Source: Achromobacter insuavis
GTDB taxonomy: Bacteria > Pseudomonadota > Gammaproteobacteria > Burkholderiales > Burkholderiaceae_B
Length of the DNA stretch: 64,000 nucleotides
Assembly (NCBI RefSeq): GCF_902859645.1
Contig: NZ_CADIJR010000008.1
Location: 1 to 64,000, forward strand
Direction of reading: 5' to 3'
Below are positions 1 to 7,879 of this stretch, piece after piece. A program made the position numbers and the translations under genes. How positions within the stretch are numbered: position 1 is the stretch's first letter; each line of letters begins with the position of its first letter. A model generated the notes under the pieces. It made no database searches, was not told where the DNA came from, and was given only the letters and a program-made list of their open reading frames with translations.

Positions 1-115
1 CCGCGTTGTCGGCCGCGGCATCGACGGCCGGGCCCGCGGCATCGACCGTCGCGGTATCGACCGCCGCGGCATCGGCCGCCGCGGCATCGACCGGCGGACC
101 GGCGGCGTCGGCGGT
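1..115. repeat. imperfect 15-bp tandem repeats in the WG-protein gene
   Basis: Units resembling gccgcggcatcgacc recur about every 15 bp. On the minus strand they encode (V/A)DAAA-like pentapeptides. Because the period is a multiple of three, unit gain or loss would change the length of the Ala/Asp tail without breaking the frame. Confidence 0.6.
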
Positions 116-1348
116 CGTCGGTGTCGGCGCGGATTCGATGAGGGTCGGCGCCATCGGCGGCGGAGGGTCGGCGGGGCCGGGACCCGCCTCGGCCGGCGCC
201 TCGAGGGCGTCGGGGTGATCGGTCTCGGAGGCAGGCTTGGCCGCGTCGCTCGCGAACGCGTCGCGGGGGCCCTGGGCATACAGCCAGGCCAGGCCGTCGT
301 CGCTGACCGTGACACGGCCGAAGGCGGCCGGCGTCACCACGATATTGCCGCCGGGGGCGATCATCACGACCGCGTCGACGTCCGTCAGCACCTTCCAGCC
401 GCCGCTTTCCTCCACGCCCACGTAGGGGTTGGTGAAGGTGCGCATCGGCCGCAGGTCGGCATCCAGCAGCACGTACCGCGCCGTGTCGCGGGGCTTGACC
501 AGCCACAGGCCCGCGCCGGGCTGGGCCACGCTTTCATAGCGGCCCGCCGTCAGCGGCGTGCCGTCCGGCCGCACGAACATCCAGGACTGCTCGCGGTGCA
601 CGGCCAGCGTGTCGCCGTCGCGCAGCGGCGGCTGGTCCGAGCCCAGCACGTCGGGCGCGATGGCCCATTTGCCGTTGGCATCCAGCAGGCCCCAGAGGCC
701 GCCGTAGCGGTTGCTGCGGCGCTGCGCCGGCAGCGTGTCGGCCACCGGCCGCTCCAGCCGCATTACGTCGGTCGGCAGCGTCAGGGCGCGGCCGGTCGCG
801 GTATTGAACAGGCGCGGCGCTTGCGGCACTTCCATTGCCGCCAGCTTCTGGCCGGGTTCGAACCCCCACGACCGCGTGCCCAGCTCGAAGGTCTTGACGA
901 CCTGGCCCTGGCGATTGATGAGCACGTCGCGCTCATCGTCCTCGACTAGCGCGGTGCCCGCGGCGTTGAAGCCCGAGGCGCGCGCGAAGCGCGGCTTGAT
1001 CACCCAGGCGCCGCGCGTATCGATGTAGCCCCACAGGCCGTCCTGCTGCACGGCGGCCAGGCCGTTCTGGAACGACTCGGCGTCCTGGTAGGCCGGCGTG
1101 ATGACCATCTGGCCCTGCTTGTCGATGTAGCCCCAGGTGCCGGCGGCGTCGCTCGCCTTGCCGGTCAGCACCGCCGCCAGGCCTTCGGCGTAGTCGCGGT
1201 TGCACGACACGTCCGGGGTGATGGCGTAGGTGCGGCCGACGCAATCGTATTGCCAGTCGGCGAACGCCTCGTCCGCCTGGGCGCCGGCATGAAGACCGGC
1301 CAGCGCCACAGCCAGCGCCAGCGGCCGCAGTGTGAGGGCGCGCCTCAT
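1..1348 (-). CDS. WG-repeat periplasmic protein (3' end outside the window)
   Basis: The frame opens at ATG 1348 and stays open to the window edge, so the C-terminus is missing. The N-terminus (MRRALTLRPLALAVALAG..., ending near AQA-DE at residue 25) is a Sec signal peptide, so the product is probably periplasmic or surface-exposed. WG motifs recur as GTWGYIDKQGQ, GLWGYIDTRGAW and GLWGLLDANGKW, each followed by a V/AI-x-P stretch, as in WG beta-hairpin repeat proteins. The visible C-terminal part turns into an Ala/Pro/Asp-rich tail with repeated (V/A)DAA units encoded by about 15-bp tandem repeats at 1-115. It lies 184 bp downstream of an ECF sigma gene on the same strand. The function of WG proteins is mostly unknown; some act in the envelope. 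Confidence 0.8.
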   Translation of the reverse strand, partial: MRRALTLRPLALAVALAGLHAGAQADEAFADWQYDCVGRTYAITPDVSCNRDYAEGLAAVLTGKASDAAGTWGYIDKQGQMVITPAYQDAESFQNGLAAVQQDGLWGYIDTRGAWVIKPRFARASGFNAAGTALVEDDERDVLINRQGQVVKTFELGTRSWGFEPGQKLAAMEVPQAPRLFNTATGRALTLPTDVMRLERPVADTLPAQRRSNRYGGLWGLLDANGKWAIAPDVLGSDQPPLRDGDTLAVHREQSWMFVRPDGTPLTAGRYESVAQPGAGLWLVKPRDTARYVLLDADLRPMRTFTNPYVGVEESGGWKVLTDVDAVVMIAPGGNIVVTPAAFGRVTVSDDGLAWLYAQGPRDAFASDAAKPASETDHPDALEAPAEAGPGPADPPPPMAPTLIESAPTPTTADAAGPPVDAAAADAAAVDTATVDAAGPAVDAAADNA

Positions 1349-1532
1349 GGCGCGACCCGCGCGGCGGCGGACGAAGGTGCAATCAGGGGGATCGAGCGTA
1401 GCCGGACGTGCCGCATGGTGGTGATGCCTGCCAAAGGGGAACGAAGGCAGCACTGTAACCAGCAGTAGCAAGCAAAGAAACGACAAATGTAACGATAGAA
1501 AACGAACCGTTAACAACGCGCCCGCGGGCGGC

Positions 1533-2096
1533 TCAATCGTCGAGCCAGGCGCCCTGTTGGCGCATGCGCGAACGCAGCAGCGACCGCGCCCGCGACAGGC
1601 GGCTGCGCACCGTGCCGATCGGCAGATTCAGCTGCGCCGCGGCCTCTTCGTAGGACAGGCCGTCGGCGCAGATCATCATCAGCACCTCGCCCAGGTCGGG
1701 CGGCATGGCGGCCAGCGACCGCTCCAGGATGCGCAGCGTCTGCAGCAGTTCGGTGCGCGCGGCCGGGTCCGAACGGCGGTCATGTTCCTCGACCAGGGCG
1801 TCCTCGCTCACGAACGCATAGCGCCGTTCGGGCGCGCGCGACAGGTGATTGCGGATGAGGTTGCGGGCGATGCCGAACAGCCAGGTCGACGGCTTGCTCT
1901 CGCCCCGGAAGCGGTCAAAGCTCGACGACATCTCGACGAAGGCCTGCTGCGTGATCTCGTCGGCGTCGGAGCTGTTGCCCACCTGGCGCAGCACGAAGCG
2001 TCGCAGGCGTTCGGACTCTTCGCGCACCAGCTGGCTGACCGGGTCGGCCAGCGGGGAGGAGGGAATGGCGGCGGACGAACAGGAGGCAGGGGGCAT
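1533..2096 (-). CDS. ECF-family RNA polymerase sigma factor
   Basis: The 187-residue product matches the two-domain ECF sigma layout. Region 2 runs over about residues 25-95 (core binding and -10 recognition; DADEITQQAFVEM and STWLFGIARNLIRNHL). Region 4 covers about residues 115-178, with the helix-turn-helix LSYEEAAAQLNLPIGTVRSRLSRAR binding the -35 element. It directs core polymerase to a dedicated promoter set. The usual partner anti-sigma gene is not seen next to it: downstream is the WG-repeat gene, upstream a 290-bp gap. It could be autoregulated from that gap. The regulon cannot be read from this window. Confidence 0.92.
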   Translation of the reverse strand: MPPASCSSAAIPSSPLADPVSQLVREESERLRRFVLRQVGNSSDADEITQQAFVEMSSSFDRFRGESKPSTWLFGIARNLIRNHLSRAPERRYAFVSEDALVEEHDRRSDPAARTELLQTLRILERSLAAMPPDLGEVLMMICADGLSYEEAAAQLNLPIGTVRSRLSRARSLLRSRMRQQGAWLDD

Positions 2097-2386
2097 GGTG
2101 GCGGTGCTGCGGGTCGTGGACGGGGACGCCCGCAGCGCCGCGGCGGGCGCCTGGCGCGGGCGCGCACGTGTCCTGCGCGGCCCGGGCGGGTCCGCGCGGA
2201 AAGTGGCGTGGGGGAGTGCGGTGCAGCCCCGCGATCTCCCATGGCCCTGTCGGAAAGAGAAAGCGGATGCTGCGAAACCAGTCTACGTTTGGAAGATTCG
2301 GTAGCAAATACGGCGCGTGCCGTATTTTGGCCAGCGCCGCGCGGCCGCGGTCAGGCAGGCGTCGCGCGGATCAAGCGCCGCGCGGA
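2097..2386. other. 290-bp gap upstream of the ECF sigma gene
   Basis: I see no credible gene here. The stretch should hold the sigma gene promoter (minus strand) and the end of the response-regulator transcript. The only clear structure is a 9-bp inverted repeat, AAATACGGC (2306-2314) and GCCGTATTT (2319-2327), with a 4-nt loop. It could be a weak terminator behind the response regulator or a protein site; no long T-run follows it on the minus strand. Confidence 0.4.
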
Positions 2387-3025
2387 TCAGGCGCTGGGCA
2401 GGCCCAGGCGCACCGCGTAGGCCACCAGTTCGGCGGTGCTGTGCAGCGCGAGCTTGCGCATCAGGTTCTCGCGATGCTTGCGCGCGGTCAGCGGGCTGAT
2501 GTGCAGGGCCGCGCCGATCTGCGCGGCGGTGGCGCCCTGCGCGGCCAGCGCCAGCACCTGCTGCTCGCGCCGCGTCAGGGTCTCGGCCGGCGCCGGCGCG
2601 TGGGTGGGCCGGGGTTGCGCCGGGCGGCCGGCCTGGCCGTCGTGCAATCGCTGGATCGCGGCCATCAGTTCGCGCGAGCTGCCGGTCTTGGCCAGGTATT
2701 CGTCGGCGCCGGCCTCCAGGATGGCCTGGCGGCTGCGGGCGTCGGTATTGGCGGTCAGCACCATGATGTGCAGGGCGGGATGGCGTTCGCGCAGCGCGCG
2801 CACCCAGCCCGAGCCCGCCACGCCGGGCATGCCCAGGTCCAGCACCAGCACGTCGGCGCCATGCGCGGCCAGCAGCGCCAGCACCTGCTCGCCGGTGGCC
2901 GCTTCGTCGATCGAGCCGATCATCGCGCCCGCCTGGCTCAGCACCATTTTCAGGCCCTCGCGCACGATGCCGTGGTCGTCGGCCAGCAGGATGCGCAGCA
3001 GGGGAGGCGGGGAGGTCGGGGTCAT
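2387..3025 (-). CDS. NarL/LuxR-type response regulator
   Basis: The 212-residue product has an N-terminal receiver domain (ILLADDHGIVREG; acidic pocket D16/D17, phospho-acceptor D63 in VLDLGMPG, conserved K113) and a C-terminal LuxR helix-turn-helix (LTRREQQVLAL through AQIGAALHISPLTARKHRENL). It should act as a DNA-binding output regulator phosphorylated by the divergent histidine kinase at 3092. An upstream ATG at 3070 would add 15 residues with no domain content, so I chose the start at 3025. The two starts are 66 bp apart, so both promoters overlap. Confidence 0.9.
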   Translation of the reverse strand: MTPTSPPPLLRILLADDHGIVREGLKMVLSQAGAMIGSIDEAATGEQVLALLAAHGADVLVLDLGMPGVAGSGWVRALRERHPALHIMVLTANTDARSRQAILEAGADEYLAKTGSSRELMAAIQRLHDGQAGRPAQPRPTHAPAPAETLTRREQQVLALAAQGATAAQIGAALHISPLTARKHRENLMRKLALHSTAELVAYAVRLGLPSA

Positions 3026-3091
3026 GAGGGCGGTGAGGGCGCCGCGGCTTGTGTCAGAATGATGCACCATTATAGGGACCGATCCAGGCGC

Positions 3092-4498
3092 ATGACCGCC
3101 CCTGCCGCGCTATCCCCGCCCCAGCCACCGGGCACCGCCGCCGCGCACGCGGCCCCCGTCGCCGACGCCATCGCGACCGAGCTGGCCACGCTGCTCTACA
3201 AGCAATCGTATGGCGTCCTGTTCGCCAATTTCGTCGTCGCGCTGCCGGTGCTCTACGTCATGCGCGAGGCCGCGCCCGCCGGGGTGCTGGCGGCGTGGAT
3301 CGGCGCCGTCTATCTGCTGACGCTGGCGCGCGTGCTCGTCTGCCGCCGGTTCCTGCGGCGCGCGGCCGGGCCGGTGCGGCCCTGGGTGCGCGGCTTCTGC
3401 CTGCTGTCATGGACCTCGGGCCTGTTGTGGGGGCTGGCCGGGTTGCTGGCGGTGATGTCGGGGCAGGACCTGTTGCTGGCGTTCGGCTGCGTGATGCTGG
3501 CCGGCATGTGCAGCGGCGCGGTGCCGTCGCTGTCGGCCTATCCGCCCGCCTACGTCGGCTCGGCGCTGGGCATGGTGGCGCCGTTCATCGCCGCCTGCCT
3601 GGCGGCGGCCGACGGGCTGCACCTGGTGTACGCGGCCTTCGGCGTCTGCCTGCTGGCGGTGAACCTGTACTTCAGCGCGGTCACCTATCGCAGCCTCAGG
3701 ACCACGGTGGCGCTGCGCTTCGAGAACAGCGCCCTGATCCGCAGCCTGGAACACGAGCGCGACCGCGTGGCCGCGGCCGACCGCGCCAAGACCCGCTTCC
3801 TGGCCGCCGCCGGGCACGACCTGCGCCAGCCGGTGCACGCGCTCGGCATGTTCACCGACATCCTGGCCAGCCGCGCCGAGCAGGGCAGCGTCACGCCACA
3901 GGACGCGTTGCATGTGGCGCGGCGCCAGCAGGGCGTGCTCGACGGGCTGAACCGCCTGCTGGACGGCCTGCTGGACGTGTCGCGCCTGGACGCGCACCTG
4001 GTGCGCACCGAGCGCCGCGCCGTCGCGCTCGACGCCCTGTTCGACGACATCCGGCTGGACTACGAACCGCAGGCGCGGGCGCGCGGCCTGCGCCTGGTGG
4101 TGGCGCCGACCTCGCTGGCGCTGCAGACCGATCCGGCATTGCTGCGCCGCATCCTCGACAACCTGCTGGGCAATGCCCTGTCGTACACGCCGGCCGGCTG
4201 GGTGCTGCTGTCGGCGCGCCGGCGGCGGGGCGGCGTGCTGATCCAGGTCTGGGACACCGGCGCGGGCATCGCGCCCGACCTGCAGGAAACCGTCTTCACC
4301 GAGTTCACGCGCGGCGCCGGCGCGCCGGCCGCGTCGCAGGGGAACGAGGGGCTGGGCCTGGGGCTGGCCATCGTGCGCCGCCTGGCGGATCTGCTGCAGG
4401 GCGACATCGCGCTGCGCTCGGTGACGGGCAAGGGCTCGGTGTTCTCGTTGTGGCTGCCGGCTGGCATTCCCGGCGCGCATGCAGCCGGCGAAAAATAA
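3092..4498 (+). CDS. membrane-bound sensor histidine kinase
   Basis: The 468-residue protein starts with about six hydrophobic segments (residues about 42-195) with little periplasmic sequence, so it is an integral membrane sensor. A HisKA domain follows with H242 in AAGHDLRQPVHALGMF. Then comes a HATPase domain: N box DNLLGNALSYTP, G1 DTGAGIAPD, G2 GLGLGLAIVRRLADL. There is no fused receiver. It faces the NarL-type regulator gene and is its obvious partner. An in-frame ATG at 3062 would add ten residues overlapping the divergent gene; ATG 3092 fits the leader better. The signal sensed is unknown. Confidence 0.9.
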   Translation: MTAPAALSPPQPPGTAAAHAAPVADAIATELATLLYKQSYGVLFANFVVALPVLYVMREAAPAGVLAAWIGAVYLLTLARVLVCRRFLRRAAGPVRPWVRGFCLLSWTSGLLWGLAGLLAVMSGQDLLLAFGCVMLAGMCSGAVPSLSAYPPAYVGSALGMVAPFIAACLAAADGLHLVYAAFGVCLLAVNLYFSAVTYRSLRTTVALRFENSALIRSLEHERDRVAAADRAKTRFLAAAGHDLRQPVHALGMFTDILASRAEQGSVTPQDALHVARRQQGVLDGLNRLLDGLLDVSRLDAHLVRTERRAVALDALFDDIRLDYEPQARARGLRLVVAPTSLALQTDPALLRRILDNLLGNALSYTPAGWVLLSARRRRGGVLIQVWDTGAGIAPDLQETVFTEFTRGAGAPAASQGNEGLGLGLAIVRRLADLLQGDIALRSVTGKGSVFSLWLPAGIPGAHAAGEK

Positions 4499-4583
4499 TC
4501 AGTTGAAGCGGGGCCGAAGCGCCCCTGTAATAGCATCATCCATCCATCCGCACGGGATCGACGTCCCACGCCCGAGGTTCGCC

Positions 4584-5843
4584 ATGTCCGTCGCCGCATC
4601 GTCCGTCGCTTCTTCGCCCGGTCCCGCCGCCGCGCCCCGCAACCTGTGGCTCATGGTGCTGGCGGGCGGCATCGTCATGGGCCTGGCGCTGGGCGTGCGC
4701 CACGTGCAGGGCCTGTTCCTGCTGCCGGTCACCATGGACCGGGGCTGGTCGCGTGAAACCTTCGCCATGGCGCTGGCGGTGCAGAACCTGACCTGGGGCG
4801 TGGTGCAGCCGTTCACCGGCATGATGGCCGACCGCTTCGGCTCGGCCAAGGTCATCCTGGGCGGACTGGTGTTCTACGCCTTGGGCCTGGCGGGCATGGC
4901 GCATGCCGCCACGCCCGCGGCCTTCATGTGGACCGCCGGCATCTGCATCGGCATTGCGCTATCCGGCACGGCGTTCGCCGTCATCTACGGCGCGCTCAGC
5001 CGCCTGGTGCCGCCCGAGCGGCGCGGCTGGGCGCTGGGCGTGGCCGGCGCCGTCGGCGGGCTGGGGCAGTTCACCATGGTGCCGGCGGCGCAGTGGCTGA
5101 TCGGCGGCACGGGCTGGGTCGGCGCGCTGATGATCTTCGCGGCGGTGCTGGCGGTGGTGATGCCGCTGGCCTGGCCATTGAAAGAGACGTCGCGGCGGGC
5201 TGCTGGCGCCGCGGCGGCGCCCGAGCAGCCATTGGGCGCGGCGATCCGCGAGGCCTTCGCGCAGCCCGGCTTCTGGCTGCTGAACCTGGGTTTCCTGGCC
5301 TGTGGCTTCCAGCTGGCCTTCATCGGCACGCACCTGCCGGCCTACCTGATGGACAAGGGCCTGCGGGCGGCGGACGCGGTCGCGGCGCTGGCCATCATCG
5401 CGCTCGCCAATGTCGCCGGCACCTACGTCTGCGGCATCCTGGGCGCGCACCATCGCCGCAAATACCTGCTGGCCGGCATCTACCTGCTGCGCACCGCCGC
5501 GATGGCGCTGTTCTTCCTGCTGCCGCTGTCGCCCGCGTCGGTGTACGTGTTCGCCGCGGTCATGGGCTTCGTCTGGCTGGGCACGGTGCCGCTGACCAAC
5601 GGCCTGATCTCGCAGGTGTTCGGCGTGCGCTACATCACCACGCTGTTCGGCTTCGTCTTCTTCGGCCACCAGGTGGGTTCGTTCCTCGGCGTCTGGCTGG
5701 GCGGCGTGGTGTACGAGGCGACCCATTCGTACGACCTGATCTGGATCGGCGCGATGGCGCTGGGCGTGCTGTCGGCGGCGCTGCACTGGCCCATCGACGA
5801 CCGCGAGCTGCCGCGCATCCGCGCCGCCGCAGCCGCCGGCTGA
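4584..5843 (+). CDS. MFS transporter, monocarboxylate/oxalate-formate-antiporter-like
   Basis: The 419-residue protein has about 12 hydrophobic segments in two halves of six with a central loop (ETSRRAAGAAAAPEQ). The MFS loop 2-3 signature is present as GMMADRFGSAKVILGG. It is an inner-membrane carrier; the family carries small organic anions, but the substrate is not evident. ATG 4584 is preferred over 4479, which would overlap the kinase stop region and prepend a hydrophilic tail. It converges with the cupin gene, 17 bp away. Confidence 0.88.
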   Translation: MSVAASSVASSPGPAAAPRNLWLMVLAGGIVMGLALGVRHVQGLFLLPVTMDRGWSRETFAMALAVQNLTWGVVQPFTGMMADRFGSAKVILGGLVFYALGLAGMAHAATPAAFMWTAGICIGIALSGTAFAVIYGALSRLVPPERRGWALGVAGAVGGLGQFTMVPAAQWLIGGTGWVGALMIFAAVLAVVMPLAWPLKETSRRAAGAAAAPEQPLGAAIREAFAQPGFWLLNLGFLACGFQLAFIGTHLPAYLMDKGLRAADAVAALAIIALANVAGTYVCGILGAHHRRKYLLAGIYLLRTAAMALFFLLPLSPASVYVFAAVMGFVWLGTVPLTNGLISQVFGVRYITTLFGFVFFGHQVGSFLGVWLGGVVYEATHSYDLIWIGAMALGVLSAALHWPIDDRELPRIRAAAAAG

Positions 5844-5860
5844 ACCGCGCGCAGGCGTCG

Positions 5861-6260
5861 TCACGCCGCCTGCGCTTCGTAAGACCGGCCGGTGTTGCGT
5901 GCCCGCGCCCATGGTGATGTGCAGGATGCGACAGGACTCCACCACCTTGAGCGTATGCCAGGCGCCGCGCGGCACTACGTAGGCGTCGCCCGCCCGCAGC
6001 CGGACAACCTGTATGCCGGCAGGGCCGTCCAGATGCAGGTCGGCCGAGCCGGCCGTCAGGCGCACGATCTCGTCGGCTTGCGGATGCATCTCCCATTGCG
6101 GCCAGTCGCGGGCGCAGGGGTATTCCGACACCAGCCAGCCGTGGCCGTATCGTTCCAGGTCCTCATGCGGCTGCGACCAGAAGGCGTCGCCGCCCGCGAG
6201 CGGGGTGGCGTGGCCGGCGGCGTCAAGGAAGACGTACTGCGATGACAGGTCGGTGGGCAT
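5861..6260 (-). pseudogene. cupin-domain protein gene with an apparent 1-bp frameshift near its 3' end
   Basis: From ATG 6260 the frame encodes about 126 residues of a single-domain cupin: WQYD/WEMHPQADEIV with metal-type H and E, then PRGAWHTLKV and CRILHITMGAGTQHRPV. Homologous small cupins usually stop just after this HRP. Here the zero frame stays open for about 300 further codons on the strand opposite the MFS gene. Skipping one base at 5882 gives YEAQAA and a TGA at 5861-5863, a natural end at about 132 residues between the two genes. I read this as a one-base insertion (mutation or sequencing error). The cupin core is intact, so the protein may still fold. Confidence 0.7.
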
Positions 6261-6344
6261 GGCGGTCTCCAGAGCGGGGGTAATAGGCGTTATAACAGTG
6301 CCGAAGGCCGTCTCGACGGCGCGCCATCGTCGCCAGGAGTCCGC

Positions 6345-6863
6345 ATGCAGATCGAATCCCGTTGGTTGTTCCCGTGCGAGCCGCGGCACATCTGGCCGCA
6401 CTTCCTGCATGCGCGCATGGACGACAGCCGGCCGTTGCTGTTCCGCCTCGGCGTGCCCAAGCCGATCAGCTGCAAAGTGCTCGAAGGCGCGGCCGCCGTG
6501 GGCCATACGCGCCAGTGCACCACCGACCGCGGCACCATCGACCAGCGCATCCTGATCCTGCAGCCCGGCGAGCGCCTGCGCTACCAGATGCAGCGCAGCA
6601 CGGTCTGGTGCGCCGACTGGGTCGGAACGCTGGTCGACACCTTCGAATTGCGGCCGCTGCCGGGGCAAGGCACCGAGGTGCGCCGGACCACGCAGTTCGA
6701 GGCCGCCGGCCGCTGGCGCTGGGCCAAGCGCCTCGGCCTGTGGGCGGGGCTGCGCCAGGCCCATGCCTACGCCAGCCGCAACTGGCGCAGGCTGGCGCTG
6801 GCCAGCCAGGCCGCGCAGGCGCGCGGTGGCGAAGCGGCTGGAATACTCGAAAAACTGCGATAA
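6345..6863 (+). CDS. SRPBCC-like small-molecule-binding protein
   Basis: The 172-residue product starts MQIESRWLFPCEPRHIWP, a typical first strand and helix of the START/polyketide-cyclase (SRPBCC) fold. It continues with alternating strand-like segments (TIDQRILILQPGERLRYQM; GTLVDTFELRPLPGQGTEV) and a C-terminal amphipathic helix. Such proteins bind hydrophobic ligands, but none is indicated. A good ribosome site (aggag near 6334) precedes the ATG. It is divergent from the cupin gene with an 84-bp shared upstream region. Confidence 0.7.
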   Translation: MQIESRWLFPCEPRHIWPHFLHARMDDSRPLLFRLGVPKPISCKVLEGAAAVGHTRQCTTDRGTIDQRILILQPGERLRYQMQRSTVWCADWVGTLVDTFELRPLPGQGTEVRRTTQFEAAGRWRWAKRLGLWAGLRQAHAYASRNWRRLALASQAAQARGGEAAGILEKLR

Positions 6864-6912
6864 TCCGGGTCTTTCCAGGGGGCGCCGGCTCGCATCCGGC
6901 GTAGGTGTCGGC

Positions 6913-7152
6913 ATGAACAAGGGATTCGACGGCGTCCGGCCGGCATCCGAATCGTCCATCGAGATCGGTTTCTTCTACCAGGGCCGCCATTGCGTGGAGC
7001 GCATCCGCGTCAAGCCGACCGCCGCCAACCTCAAGCGCGCCGCCGAACGGCGCACCGCCATCCTGGCGGCGATCGCGCGCGGCGATTTCGACTACGCCGC
7101 CGAATTTCCCAAGCGCACCGCTGCCGCCCCATCCGCCAAGGACGAGACATGA
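6913..7152 (+). CDS. stand-alone integrase arm-type DNA-binding domain (DUF3596-like)
   Basis: The 79-residue product (KGFDGVRPASESSIEIGFF..., then VKPTAANLKRAAERRTAIL and GDFDYAAEFP) matches the N-terminal arm-binding domain found at the start of many tyrosine-type phage integrases. The core-binding and catalytic domains are absent, and the gene ends cleanly at a TGA that overlaps the next start (ATGA at 7149-7152). It is either a relic of a prophage integrase or a small domesticated DNA-binding protein translated together with its neighbour. ATG 6913 was chosen because the recognisable domain begins right there. Confidence 0.7.
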   Translation: MNKGFDGVRPASESSIEIGFFYQGRHCVERIRVKPTAANLKRAAERRTAILAAIARGDFDYAAEFPKRTAAAPSAKDET

Positions 7153-7697
7153 CCCGCGTTGCCGCATTGCCCATCTACGACCTGACCGCCGATGCCTTCG
7201 CATCCTATGGCTGGATGCTCGGCAAGCCAATCCCGCAGGGCAATGGCGTGCCGCTGTTCAGCAACGACGCCACCGACTTCTGGCAGGAACATGTCTTCAA
7301 CACCGGCGCGGGCGGCGACGCCGAGGTGCTGTGGGTCAACTACCGCAGCGCCTCGCCCGATGTCGCCAGCCTGGAGAAGCACCTGCTGACGCAGCAGGCG
7401 ATCGTGCCGCTGACCGGCGTCATCATCCAGGTGGTGGCCCGCAGCGCGGCCGATGGCAGCCCCGACCTGGACACGCTGGCGGCGTTTCGCGTCGATCCCG
7501 GGCAAGGCGTCTGCATGCGTCCCGGCTGTTGGCACGCCACGCGCGTGGCCGACGCGGAAGTCACCTGCCTGATGCTGACGCGCCGCTCGACCACGCTCGA
7601 CCTGATCCAGCACCTGACCACCGATGCTTGCGCCAGCGAAAGCGCGATCACGTCGATCCCGCCGCGGCAACTGGAAGCCCCGCATTTGCCGGACTGA
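7149..7697 (+). CDS. ureidoglycolate lyase family (AllA-like) protein
   Basis: The 182-residue protein belongs by pattern to the AllA cupin-like family. It has an N-terminal LTADAFASYGWMLG, a central strand-rich core, and the metal/active-site region VCMRPGCWHATRVADAEVTCLML. Members release glyoxylate and urea from ureidoglycolate in purine/allantoin degradation. No other allantoin gene is near, so the substrate may differ. The start overlaps the arm-domain gene by four bases, implying translational coupling. Confidence 0.8.
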   Translation: MTRVAALPIYDLTADAFASYGWMLGKPIPQGNGVPLFSNDATDFWQEHVFNTGAGGDAEVLWVNYRSASPDVASLEKHLLTQQAIVPLTGVIIQVVARSAADGSPDLDTLAAFRVDPGQGVCMRPGCWHATRVADAEVTCLMLTRRSTTLDLIQHLTTDACASESAITSIPPRQLEAPHLPD

Positions 7698-7879
7698 ATT
7701 ACGCAGACCGCGTGGCGTCCCGGGCGCCATGCGGCCATCGGGCGTGCGTGAAGTCGTCCTGTCATCGCCACGCGCTTTCACCGGCGTGGTGAAATGTGCC
7801 AGAATTTGAGCGACTGTTTTTTGTCGCGACGCTGCCGCCACCCGGGCGTTGCCAACGGCTTGCCCTGCTGGAGCATGGA

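Noticed and set aside
4959-5860. Extension of the cupin frame across the MFS gene as a real fusion
   Set aside because: The extended part is Arg/Gln/His-rich antisense sequence. A one-base correction gives a sensible short C-terminus instead.
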